A stretch of DNA of 44,070 bases from an uncultured Gemella sp. GTDB taxonomy: Bacteria > Bacillota > Bacilli > Staphylococcales > Gemellaceae. Numbering within the stretch: the first letter of the stretch is position 1; each line of letters begins with the position of its first letter. A model generated the notes under the pieces. The model saw nothing but the letters and a program-made list of their open reading frames with translations. It made no database searches and had not been told where the DNA came from. The stretch spans positions 1-44,070 of the forward strand of contig NZ_CAAFUZ010000067.1 in assembly GCF_900766305.1 (NCBI RefSeq), in the 5' to 3' direction. The position numbers and the translations under genes are program-made. Below, in pieces: positions 15,343-25,348 of this stretch.

Positions 15343-15393
15343 TAATTTTTGTTCATAAATTTGCCACAATGAAAAAATAATTAATATAAAAAA

Positions 15394-16020
15394 TTAAAAT
15401 CTTTTAGTGATTAAATCGTAGTGAGTTTCGATGTCTTCAGGTTCTGTTGCATATCCTCTAAGATCATAGTATTCTCCATCTTTTTCCATAACTGCTGTTG
15501 GATAAGATTCAATCCCTAAATTAAGTGTTTTTATAAAGTCTGGGTGAATAGAATTAGAATTTTTAAATGCTATTGTTAATTTTAAAGCAAGATCATAACT
15601 ATCTAGTCCATATTTTTTACATAATTCTACATATGTTTGTACATCGCTAAGACTTTTTCCTTCAATAAAGAACTTACATTGAACGTCATATGCAAAGTGT
15701 AATATTTGTGAATTAGGAATTAGCTCTTTTACCACATCCATAACAATTGCAGGATGAACAGAGTTTAATATCATTTCACCTTCTTCAAGTACTTTATTAT
15801 ATTTTTCCCCAAACTCAACATTATACATTTCAGATATCTTTTTATTTCCTTCCTGGAAGTGACCATATTCTTTGATTTTTTTACTATTATCTCCAAAGAA
15901 TAATCCACCAGAAATTATTTCAATTTCTACATCTGAATGATTCTCATAAAACTTAGTGAATATTTTATCGAATCCATAACACCAACCACAGTATGCATCC
16001 CAAAAGTATAAAATTTTCAT
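15394..16020 (-). CDS. DsbA-family (FrnE-like) thioredoxin-fold protein
   Basis: This 208-residue thioredoxin-fold protein of the DsbA/FrnE type has an active-site CGWC (residues 11-14) directly after the first beta strand and a cis-Pro motif in ESYPTAV near residue 175. There is no signal peptide, so it should be cytosolic. Such proteins act as disulfide oxidoreductases or isomerases, or as adaptors (YjbH/SpxH is a related member), but I see no feature that assigns one of those roles. SD AGAAGGAG precedes the ATG. It is the last gene of the repair operon, 22 bases after recJ, and is followed by a terminator. Confidence 0.8.
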   Translation of the reverse strand: MKILYFWDAYCGWCYGFDKIFTKFYENHSDVEIEIISGGLFFGDNSKKIKEYGHFQEGNKKISEMYNVEFGEKYNKVLEEGEMILNSVHPAIVMDVVKELIPNSQILHFAYDVQCKFFIEGKSLSDVQTYVELCKKYGLDSYDLALKLTIAFKNSNSIHPDFIKTLNLGIESYPTAVMEKDGEYYDLRGYATEPEDIETHYDLITKRF

Positions 16021-16042
16021 TTATATCTCCTTCTAATTTATA

Positions 16043-18304
16043 TTAAACTTCAAGTATTTTATTAATATTAGCAATACTTTCTTTTAAAAGTAAGTTTTCA
16101 ACTTCAAATATTTTTTCCATTCTTATAAAACTAGATGATTTTTTTAAATCAACAGTTTTGTAATTTGGATTAAGTATTATAGTATTATTTTCAAATTTAA
16201 TTAACTCTAATTCTTTAAATATCTGAATCATAATTTTAAAACTATCAACATTTGTTTTTAATGCCGTTAGTAATTTATCTAATTGTTGAGCTACGTTTAT
16301 TTGTTTGTTATTTGTTGAAAGTATTAAATTAAATAGTTTAATTAATCTATTTTTATCAATAAGATACACATCAGATAAAACTTGTTTTTCTTCACATATT
16401 AAGAATACTTTTTTAGGTTTTAGGTTTATTATTTTGTCTAGATATTCTTTAGAAGTTGGTATATCTAGTAAATATATATATTTAAACTCCTTATCTATTA
16501 AGCTATCAATATCCTTGTATTGATAGAAATTATTATCTTTATCATCTTTATGTTTAGAAAGTTTTAAACAATTCTTATCAATATTAGTAATATCATAATT
16601 TATGAATCTCAAATCCTCAAATAGAAATTCTTTAACATTTATATCAATAATGTGTGCTTGTAGTTTTGTTCGTCCATTAAAGTTATTTTTATCTATATTA
16701 CACAGTAAGTCAATAATATCGTTTTTCTCAACTTTATCGAAAGTTACACTGTCTTTGAAAGTAATACAATCTAAATTCCCAACTTCATCTGCTATTGTTA
16801 GTCTTAAATATTGTTTATCAGAACCAAAGTATGTTTTGTTCAGCACCATTGCATTTTCTATTAATACAGCTGGTTTTTCAAAATCCATTCCATATGGTTT
16901 TAAAGCATCTAGTGAATTAAGAAATTGATAGCTAATATCTTCTAATGAAGTGACAATATCAATGTTCTTGTTAGCTTTTAGATCATTATTTTGTTTAAAT
17001 TCTTCAAATTCATTATCTAAAAATTCTTCAATCTTTTCAAAATTAGATTGTTCAAAAGAGAAACCAGCAGCTAATGTATGTCCACCGAATGCTAAGAATA
17101 AATCTGATATTTTATTCATGGCTACGTAGATATTAAAATCAAAAATACTTCTCGCAGAACCCTTAAGAATACCTTCTTTTTCATTCATAATAAACACTGG
17201 CTTTTGGTACTTTTCAACAATATTGGATGCTACGATTCCTAGTACGCCTTCGTGGTATTCACCAGAAACCATAATAACATTCTTCTGTTTTTTATCTGAA
17301 CTTTCAATTTTACTTATTACGTCTTTTACTATATCTTCAGTAACTTGCTTACGTTCAATATTATATTGTTCGATCTGTTCAGCTAAAGCTCTTGCTGTTA
17401 CAGGGTCTTCTGCCATAAGAAAAGTTAATCCTAATTTAGCGCTATCCATTCTACCGATTGAATTTAATTTTGGTGCAATATAAAAACCTACAGTTTGCTC
17501 GTCAATTTTTGTATCTATACCTGATAATTCAAGTAGCATCTTAAGACCTATTCTTGGATCTTCATTTATTAATTCTAGACCTTGTTTTACAAATATTCTA
17601 TTTTCATCAGTAATTGAGACCATATCCGCTATCGTACCAATCGCAACTAAATCCAATAAGAAATCAGGGAAGATTTCCAATAATGCATGGGCTAATTTAA
17701 AAGCTACTCCTACTCCAGCTAATTTTTTAAATGGATAGTTACCTTCTGGATGTTCAGGATGAATTATTGCATATGCATTAGGTATAGTATCTTGTATTTT
17801 ATGGTGGTCTGTTACAATCACATCACAACCTAATTCATTTGCTAAGTCAACTTCTTCCACACCTGCAATTCCGTTATCGACTGTAATAATTAAAGTTATC
17901 CCTGAATCAATAATCTTTGTAAAAGCTTCTTTATTTGGTCCATATCCTTCTTCAAATCGATTTGGAATGTACGACGATACGTTTGCTCCCATAGATATTA
18001 ATGTCTCTACTAATAACACTGTTGATGTAATTCCATCCGCATCATAATCTCCGTAGACTAGAATTTTCTCTTCATTCTCTATAGCTTCATTAATTCTATC
18101 TACAGCTTTTTGCATATCATGCATTAAGAATGGATCATATCCTTCTTCGTATTCATCCGAAAAATACTTTTTAACAGAAGTCATATCTGTAATATTTCTT
18201 GCATTTAATATTTTAGCAATATTTTTAGAGATACTATATGATTCTAATTCTTTAATGAAATTTTCATCATAATTAGGATATATCCAATTATATTTTATGC
18301 CCAT
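16043..18304 (-). CDS. recJ: Single-stranded-DNA-specific exonuclease RecJ
   Basis: RecJ is a 5'-3' single-strand exonuclease acting in recombination and mismatch or base-excision repair. This 753-residue protein has the DHH-family motifs: YGDYDADGITST (near 85-96), a TVDNG motif, TDHHK (the DHH motif) and the DHHA1 motif GGHTLAAGFS near 420. A long C-terminal region (about 550-753) is the extension typical of Firmicutes RecJ. The frame opens with a GTG at 18313, but the SD AGAGGTG overlaps it, so the ATG at 18304 is preferred. The gene follows the lapA-like gene, as with yrvD and recJ in Bacillus, but apt, the usual next gene, has been displaced. Confidence 0.95.
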   Translation of the reverse strand: MGIKYNWIYPNYDENFIKELESYSISKNIAKILNARNITDMTSVKKYFSDEYEEGYDPFLMHDMQKAVDRINEAIENEEKILVYGDYDADGITSTVLLVETLISMGANVSSYIPNRFEEGYGPNKEAFTKIIDSGITLIITVDNGIAGVEEVDLANELGCDVIVTDHHKIQDTIPNAYAIIHPEHPEGNYPFKKLAGVGVAFKLAHALLEIFPDFLLDLVAIGTIADMVSITDENRIFVKQGLELINEDPRIGLKMLLELSGIDTKIDEQTVGFYIAPKLNSIGRMDSAKLGLTFLMAEDPVTARALAEQIEQYNIERKQVTEDIVKDVISKIESSDKKQKNVIMVSGEYHEGVLGIVASNIVEKYQKPVFIMNEKEGILKGSARSIFDFNIYVAMNKISDLFLAFGGHTLAAGFSFEQSNFEKIEEFLDNEFEEFKQNNDLKANKNIDIVTSLEDISYQFLNSLDALKPYGMDFEKPAVLIENAMVLNKTYFGSDKQYLRLTIADEVGNLDCITFKDSVTFDKVEKNDIIDLLCNIDKNNFNGRTKLQAHIIDINVKEFLFEDLRFINYDITNIDKNCLKLSKHKDDKDNNFYQYKDIDSLIDKEFKYIYLLDIPTSKEYLDKIINLKPKKVFLICEEKQVLSDVYLIDKNRLIKLFNLILSTNNKQINVAQQLDKLLTALKTNVDSFKIMIQIFKELELIKFENNTIILNPNYKTVDLKKSSSFIRMEKIFEVENLLLKESIANINKILEV

Positions 18305-18336
18305 TTTTTTCACCTCTTTTCTTCAAAAGTTATCAT

Positions 18337-18611
18337 TTATTCTTTCTTATCTTCTATTTTTTCTTTTGTAAATAATAATTTTTCTGTTCTTTCATATTTT
18401 TTAGCTAAACTTTTATACTTTTGATACCAATAAAAACTAGCTGCTATAATTCCCATAAAGAAACATACGAAGAATAAAATTGTTAAAGGTAATTTAACTG
18501 TAAAAAATATTAATGACACTGGCACTGAATTGTAGTTCATAATGAAAAATGTAATTATTGATACGAATACAATAACAATACCAAAGACTTTATAAGGTAA
18601 TTTATTATCCA

Positions 18612-18612
<1 letters not shown>
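18337..18612 (-). CDS. LapA-domain (YrvD-like) small membrane protein
   Basis: This 91-residue protein has two membrane segments (about 8-27 and 38-62) and a charged cytoplasmic C-terminal tail with coiled-coil character, the layout of the LapA (DUF1049) domain. It corresponds by position to Bacillus yrvD, next to recJ. Its function is unknown. The ATG shares one base with the ligA stop codon (TAATG), so the two are translationally coupled; AGAGGTG upstream is the SD. Confidence 0.75.
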
Positions 18613-20606
<1,994 letters not shown>

Positions 20607-20609
20607 TTA

Positions 20610-22793
20610 TTAATCCTTCCTAGTCAGATTAGCATATTCAATTAATAAAGTTTTTACACCAACCTCACTAAATTCAACTTTTACACTATCCTTAGATATG
20701 TCTAAGACCTTACCTTCTCCAAATTTTTTATGAAGCACAGTATCACCTACACCATAATTTGTACTAACTGAAGATTTAGGTTTTTCTGAAATTTTAATTT
20801 TTGGGCTAAGTTTGCTAATAAACTTATTAGCTTGGTCCATATTTGAATCAGTACTTTCAAAACTTCCTCCGAATGAAGATTCAAAATGCATTAGTTTGTT
20901 AGGAACTTCATCTAAGAACCTAGAACGTTTATTCATCTTGATAGAACCAAATTGCATTCGTCTGTTTGCATAAGACATAAATAATCTTTCTTTTGCTCGA
21001 GTAATCGCAACATATGCTAAGCGACGCTCTTCTTCCATTTTATTCTTCTCGTCAGCACTACTCTCAGCATCTCTGATAGATGGGAATAAATTCTCCTCTA
21101 ACCCCATTATAAAGACTACTTTATACTCTAAACCTTTTGAAGCATGGACTGTCGATAGTACTACTGCATCTTCTTGATTCTCATCATCAGAATCAGAAGT
21201 AAGTGACATTTCCGAAATGAAGTCAATAAGGCTATCATTCATACTAGAGAATTGTTTAGCAGAAGATACTAACTCAGAAATATTCTCAATTCTACTTTCT
21301 GCATAAGGATCATTAGACTCTTTTAGCATATTTTCATATCCAGAATCTTTATAAATACCAATAATTAACTCATCTATCGAGTACTTTTCAACTTCTGAAT
21401 ATTTTTCAATTAGATTAGTCAGTAATTTGATGTTAGTTACTATTTTTTTAGAAACTCCTACTGCTTCGATGTTTTTTAGAGCTTCAAATAAAGAAATACC
21501 GTATTGCTCTGCATACTTGTCAATTTTATCCATTGAACTAGCTCCAATACCTCTTTTTGGTACATTAATAATCCTTCTTAAGCTGAACTCATCAGCTCTA
21601 TTAACAATAACATTTAAATAAGCAAGTAAATCACGTACCTCTTGACGTTGCAAGAATTTAAGAGAACCAATTAACTTGTATGGTATTCCGAAAGATAGAC
21701 ATGAATTCTCCATTTGACGTGAAAGGTAGTTAGCTCGATATAAAATTGCAATATCTTTATAATCAATACCTTCTTTTTTCAAATCAAGTATTTTTTTAGC
21801 AATATCATCCGTTTCATCCTTATCATTAGAAGCAGCGTAAACAGATATTTTTCCTCCACCTTTATTTTCAGACCATAGAGCTTTTTCTTTTCTATCAGTG
21901 TTATTTTTAATAACCGCATTAGCAGCATCAAGAATTGTTGAATTAGAACGGTAGTTCTGATCAAGAAATACTAGTTCAACATTGTCAAAATCTTTTTCAA
22001 AGTTTATTATATTATCACTACACGCACCACGCCAGCTATAAATACTTTGGTCATCATCACCAACAACACATACATTTTTATGTACCTCTGATAACATCTT
22101 AATTAATCTATACTGAATAACGTTTGTATCTTGATACTCATCTACATGAATATATCGAAATTGATTTTGGTAAATAGCTAAAACTTCAGGGAACTTTTTA
22201 AATAATACGATTGTTTTAAGCATTAAATCATCAAAGTCTAAAACACTATTTTTCTTTAAATAACTTTGGTAGTGTGCATAAATTTCTGCTACATTTTTCA
22301 TAAATCCAAAACGAGATTGCTCTCTCATTTTTTTTACAGAAACTAAACTATTTTTTGCATTTGAAATTATTTTTAAAACATTAGCTGGTTGATATGCATC
22401 TTCTGATAAATCTAGAGACCTAACTATATTTTTTATTATACTTTTTTGTTCACTAGTATCTAATATTGTAAAGTTTTTATTATATCCTAAAAGTTCTATG
22501 TGTTGACGTAATATTCTTACACACATAGAGTGGAATGTATTTATCCAAATATATTTAGAAGTTTCACCAACTAGAGCATATATTCTTTCTTTCATTTCTT
22601 TAGCAGCTTTATTAGTAAAAGTAATAGCCAAGATATTATTTTCTAAAATATTTTTTTTAGAAATTAAATAAGCTATTCTATTTGTTAAAACGCGAGTTTT
22701 ACCACTACCTGCTCCAGCTATAACCATTACAGCGCCTTCTGTCTTTAATATAGCTTTTAGCTGATTATCATTCATATTTTGTACTAAATTCAC
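20610..22793 (-). CDS. pcrA: ATP-dependent DNA helicase PcrA
   Basis: PcrA is the essential UvrD-like SF1A 3'-5' helicase of Gram-positive bacteria, acting in repair, plasmid replication and clearing RecA filaments. The 727-residue protein has Q motif, Walker A AGAGSGKT (residues 26-33), HVDEYQDTN (motif II), VGDDDQSIYSWRGA (motif III), NYRS (motif IV), STVHASKGLEYK (motif V) and VAITRAKERL (motif VI), and a C-terminal Tudor-like tail (VGDTVLHKKFGEGKV). The start is GTG, with SD AGGAG seven or eight bases upstream. It is the first gene of a five-gene operon running to the DsbA-like gene. Confidence 0.96.
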   Translation of the reverse strand: MNLVQNMNDNQLKAILKTEGAVMVIAGAGSGKTRVLTNRIAYLISKKNILENNILAITFTNKAAKEMKERIYALVGETSKYIWINTFHSMCVRILRQHIELLGYNKNFTILDTSEQKSIIKNIVRSLDLSEDAYQPANVLKIISNAKNSLVSVKKMREQSRFGFMKNVAEIYAHYQSYLKKNSVLDFDDLMLKTIVLFKKFPEVLAIYQNQFRYIHVDEYQDTNVIQYRLIKMLSEVHKNVCVVGDDDQSIYSWRGACSDNIINFEKDFDNVELVFLDQNYRSNSTILDAANAVIKNNTDRKEKALWSENKGGGKISVYAASNDKDETDDIAKKILDLKKEGIDYKDIAILYRANYLSRQMENSCLSFGIPYKLIGSLKFLQRQEVRDLLAYLNVIVNRADEFSLRRIINVPKRGIGASSMDKIDKYAEQYGISLFEALKNIEAVGVSKKIVTNIKLLTNLIEKYSEVEKYSIDELIIGIYKDSGYENMLKESNDPYAESRIENISELVSSAKQFSSMNDSLIDFISEMSLTSDSDDENQEDAVVLSTVHASKGLEYKVVFIMGLEENLFPSIRDAESSADEKNKMEEERRLAYVAITRAKERLFMSYANRRMQFGSIKMNKRSRFLDEVPNKLMHFESSFGGSFESTDSNMDQANKFISKLSPKIKISEKPKSSVSTNYGVGDTVLHKKFGEGKVLDISKDSVKVEFSEVGVKTLLIEYANLTRKD

Positions 22794-22823
22794 TATTATT
22801 TCTCCTATTTTTTCTCTAATAAT

Positions 22824-22832
22824 ATTTTACCA
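22824..22832 (-). promoter_or_regulatory. Extended -10 promoter of the pcrA operon
   Basis: On the minus strand TGG plus TAAAAT (-10 at 22824-22829) lies about 30 bases upstream of the GTG start and immediately after the T tail of the preceding terminator. No convincing -35 is present. Confidence 0.5.
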
Positions 22833-22848
22833 CATTTTCAAAATAAAA

Positions 22849-22903
22849 GGGAGTGACTCAAAAATCGTGATTTCAGAGAAATCGATTTTGTCGAGTCACC
22901 CCC
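22849..22903 (-). terminator. Long hairpin terminator downstream of recA
   Basis: GGGAGTGACTC (22849-22859) pairs with GAGTCACCCCC (22893-22903), and AAAATCG (22861-22867) with CGATTTT (22883-22889), giving a stem-loop of about 55 bases. On the minus strand TTTTATTTT follows. It ends the FAH-recA-miniprotein unit. Confidence 0.8.
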
Positions 22904-23048
22904 GCAAAGTTTATTAGATATCTAAAAAACTTTTATGAAGTGAGATTAGATATCTATAAACCACTGCGTCTATGAGTTCTCATATAAACTTTTTATAATT
23001 TATGACTTTTGGGGTATCCCCTTTTATTTTATTTATTATGTATCTAGA
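22904..23048. repeat. Intergenic palindromes and a dispersed repeat after recA
   Basis: A 28-bp imperfect palindrome is centred on TTAGATATCTAA (22906-22933). A second TTAGATATCTA follows about 30 bases on. TATGAG-TT-CTCATA forms a small hairpin at 22971-22984. Positions 22958-22990 match 2290-2322 at 26 of 33 bases. No coding frame is evident between the miniprotein stop (23049) and pcrA (22793). Confidence 0.5.
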
Positions 23049-23141
23049 TTATAAGAATATTGCTATAGCTGAAATAAATCCACTAGCTAATATAATAAAA
23101 ATCATTAACCATAATACAATTTTAAACAATTTTTTATTCAT
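23049..23141 (-). CDS. Candidate 30-residue membrane miniprotein
   Basis: A short frame reads MNKKLFKIVLWLMIFIILAS at its start and ends after ten more mainly hydrophobic residues: two Lys after the start, one membrane segment (about residues 6-29) and nothing else. This layout is that of Firmicute membrane miniproteins such as Prli42 and DUF4044, to which it may belong. It starts six bases after the recA stop codon, so it is probably coupled to recA. The nearest SD-like GAGG lies about 14 bases upstream, which is far. A strong terminator follows some 150 bases later. The alternative is a chance open frame in AT-rich DNA. Confidence 0.45.
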   Translation of the reverse strand: MNKKLFKIVLWLMIFIILASGFISAIAIFL

Positions 23142-23147
23142 ATATTA

Positions 23148-24287
23148 CTATTCAACCTCACCTAAAGTTTCTATCCCTAAATCAAGTTCATCAATATTAT
23201 CGTTTGATTCTTCCTCGTCTACTGAGTCATTCTTTTTCCCAGCTTTACTCATAATTTCATCCCTTACAAGACCGTAAATTTCATTGTATAGTTCTTCATT
23301 TTCTTCGAATACTTTTTTAACATTTTCACGCCCTTGACCTAATCGTTCTCCATTATATGAGAACCATGATCCAGATTTGTTGATAATATCTAAGTCAACT
23401 GCAAAATCAAGAGTTTCTCCAATTTTTGAGATTCCTTCCCCAAACATAATATCAACCTCAGCAACTTTAAATGGTGGTGCAACTTTATTTTTAACAATTT
23501 TAATTTTTGTTCTATTACCTAAAATTTCACTATCAGCACCTTTAATTGCTTCACCTTTACGTACATCTATACGAACAGTTGAGTAGAATTTTAATGCACG
23601 ACCACCTGTTGTGACTTCAGGACTACCAAACATAACCCCTACTTTTTCACGAAGTTGGTTTATAAATAAAGCAATAGTATTAGCTTTATTTATTTGTCCA
23701 GTTAATTTACGAAGTGCTTGCGACATAAGTCTAGCTTGTAAACCAATATGGTTAGCTCCCATCACTCCGTCAATTTCTGCTTTTGGTACTAACGCTGCAA
23801 CTGAGTCAATTACGATAATATCAATAGCACCAGATAAAATTAGTTTTTCTGCGATATCTAGAGCTTGCTCTCCACTATCCGGTTGAGATAAGAAGAATTT
23901 ACCAGGAGTAAAATCAACTCCTAATGCTTTTGCGTATTCAATATCAAGAGCATTTTCCGCATCTATGAATGCTGCAATTCCTCCTGTTTTTTGTACTTCT
24001 GCGATCGCATGAAGTGCAATAGTTGTTTTACCTGATGATTCAGGACCATACACCTCAACAATACGACCTTTAGGATATCCACCAATACCTAAAGCTGAGT
24101 CAATTGCCAATGAACCTGAAGATACAGCCTCAACTTTAATTGGATTTTCTGATGAAATATCCATTATAGCACCTTTACCGTACTCTTTTTCGATTACCTT
24201 TATCGCTTCATTAATAGCAGCCTGACGTGCTTTAAAATCAGCTTTTTCAATATGTGTTACTTGTTTATCTTTTGCTTTCTTCGCCAT
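23148..24287 (-). CDS. recA: Recombinase RecA
   Basis: RecA forms ATP-dependent filaments on single-stranded DNA, drives strand exchange and triggers LexA cleavage. The 379-residue protein has Walker [10 protein letters not shown] (residues 81-89), the [14 protein letters not shown]alker B strand, the [15 protein letters not shown] loop and the [21 protein letters not shown]2 region, then an acidic C-terminal tail. There is a slightly long N-terminal extension before EKADF. SD GAAAGGA precedes the ATG. It follows an FAH-family hydrolase gene by 16 bases and probably shares its promoter at 25254. I see no LexA-type GAAC-N4-GTTC box upstream of the unit, so classical SOS induction is not apparent. 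Confidence 0.98.
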   Translation of the reverse strand: MAKKAKDKQVTHIEKADFKARQAAINEAIKVIEKEYGKGAIMDISSENPIKVEAVSSGSLAIDSALGIGGYPKGRIVEVYGPESSGKTTIALHAIAEVQKTGGIAAFIDAENALDIEYAKALGVDFTPGKFFLSQPDSGEQALDIAEKLILSGAIDIIVIDSVAALVPKAEIDGVMGANHIGLQARLMSQALRKLTGQINKANTIALFINQLREKVGVMFGSPEVTTGGRALKFYSTVRIDVRKGEAIKGADSEILGNRTKIKIVKNKVAPPFKVAEVDIMFGEGISKIGETLDFAVDLDIINKSGSWFSYNGERLGQGRENVKKVFEENEELYNEIYGLVRDEIMSKAGKKNDSVDEEESNDNIDELDLGIETLGEVE

Positions 24288-24303
24288 TGTTTATCCTTTC
24301 TAC

Positions 24304-25218
24304 TTAGTCTCCAATAACTGTAGTTAACGTACCAATTCCCTCGACTGTTATTTTAATTTCATCGCCAGTTTTTAGGTATACTGGTGGTTTTTGAGCAGAA
24401 CCAACCCCTGCTGGTGTTCCTGTTGCAATAATATCTCCAGCTTCTAGAGGAACAATTTTACTAACTTCTGCTAAAACATCATCAATTCTAAATAACATCT
24501 CTGAAGTCATAGCATTTTGTTTAATTTCTCCATTAATTTTAGTCACAATACTCATAGATTCTGGTGAACTAACTTCGTCTTTTGTAACTAAGTAAGGTCC
24601 CACAGGTGCTGATTTTTCCAATGATTTTCCTAAGAAAAATTGACCGTGTTTATATTGTAAGTCAGTAGCTGTGATATCATTCAAAATTGTATATCCAAAA
24701 ATATAATCTAAAACTAGAGGTTTCAAGATATTTTTTCCTGGTTTTGCTATTACTACAGCTAGTTCTCCTCCGAAATCTAAGCTATCTGTAATATCTTTAT
24801 GAGATGGCACTACTTCATTATTTCCAGCTAAAGCTGTTGTAGCTTTCGTAAAGATAAGAACATCTTTAGGAGTTTTTGCTAATTCATCACCAAGTTCATT
24901 AACATGTGCTTCATAGTTGTGCCCAACACAAAGAATATTTTTTGGTGTTCTCGTAATTGGTGAACGCCAAATTATTTTATCAAATGGTACTTTATAGTTA
25001 TTTGCATTAGAGCTTTCTTCAACTAATTTAAGTACTTTTCTAACTTTTTCAATAAAAGAAACACCATATATTTCAATTGCTTCTCTTAATGTTTGTGGAA
25101 TTTTGTCAGTATTATCAAAATCCTCTAGTACTTTAATTAAGTCCCATGCACTTTCTTCGCGTTTTACTTTTACTCCATATAATTCTTTATCGTTATATCT
25201 GAATGATAAAAATTTCAT
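24304..25218 (-). CDS. Fumarylacetoacetate hydrolase (FAH) family protein
   Basis: This 304-residue protein of the FAH superfamily (acylpyruvase or oxaloacetate decarboxylase-like enzymes) has an N-terminal cap region (1-90) and the catalytic beta-roll domain with the metal-binding acidic residues in DFGGELAVVI (near 150) and the NDITATDLQ segment (near 180). The ATGTPAGVG motif lies near 265. The substrate cannot be told from sequence. SD GAGGAGG precedes the ATG, and an extended -10 promoter lies at 25254-25259. It is the first gene of the unit with recA, an association without obvious functional logic. Confidence 0.88.
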   Translation of the reverse strand: MKFLSFRYNDKELYGVKVKREESAWDLIKVLEDFDNTDKIPQTLREAIEIYGVSFIEKVRKVLKLVEESSNANNYKVPFDKIIWRSPITRTPKNILCVGHNYEAHVNELGDELAKTPKDVLIFTKATTALAGNNEVVPSHKDITDSLDFGGELAVVIAKPGKNILKPLVLDYIFGYTILNDITATDLQYKHGQFFLGKSLEKSAPVGPYLVTKDEVSSPESMSIVTKINGEIKQNAMTSEMLFRIDDVLAEVSKIVPLEAGDIIATGTPAGVGSAQKPPVYLKTGDEIKITVEGIGTLTTVIGD

Positions 25219-25253
25219 AGTTGCCTCCTCGACTTTTATAATTTCTTTAAGTT

Positions 25254-25259
25254 ATTATA
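25254..25259 (-). promoter_or_regulatory. Promoter -10 of the FAH-recA unit
   Basis: TATAAT on the minus strand is preceded by TGG (extended -10), about 35 bases upstream of the FAH gene. No convincing -35 and no LexA box are seen. Confidence 0.6.
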
Positions 25260-25300
25260 CCATACTTTTACTAATAATACTATAGATTAATTCAAAAAAA

Positions 25301-25344
25301 TTAAGTTATCCGTATATTTCTTAACAAAAATATGGATAACTTAA
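25301..25344 (-). terminator. Intrinsic terminator of uvrC
   Basis: TTAAGTTATCC (25301-25311) pairs perfectly with GGATAACTTAA (25334-25344), with more A/T pairs inside. Seven T follow on the minus strand. It is placed directly after the uvrC stop. Confidence 0.92.
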
Positions 25345-25348
25345 TAAA

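Noticed and set aside
22906..22960. Repeated TTAGATATCTA as a possible CRISPR array
   Set aside because: Only two copies with a single unequal spacer and no cas genes; each copy is a plain palindrome.
23012..23022. GGGGTATCCCC as a terminator
   Set aside because: A four-base stem with a three-base loop is too short to be supported by itself.
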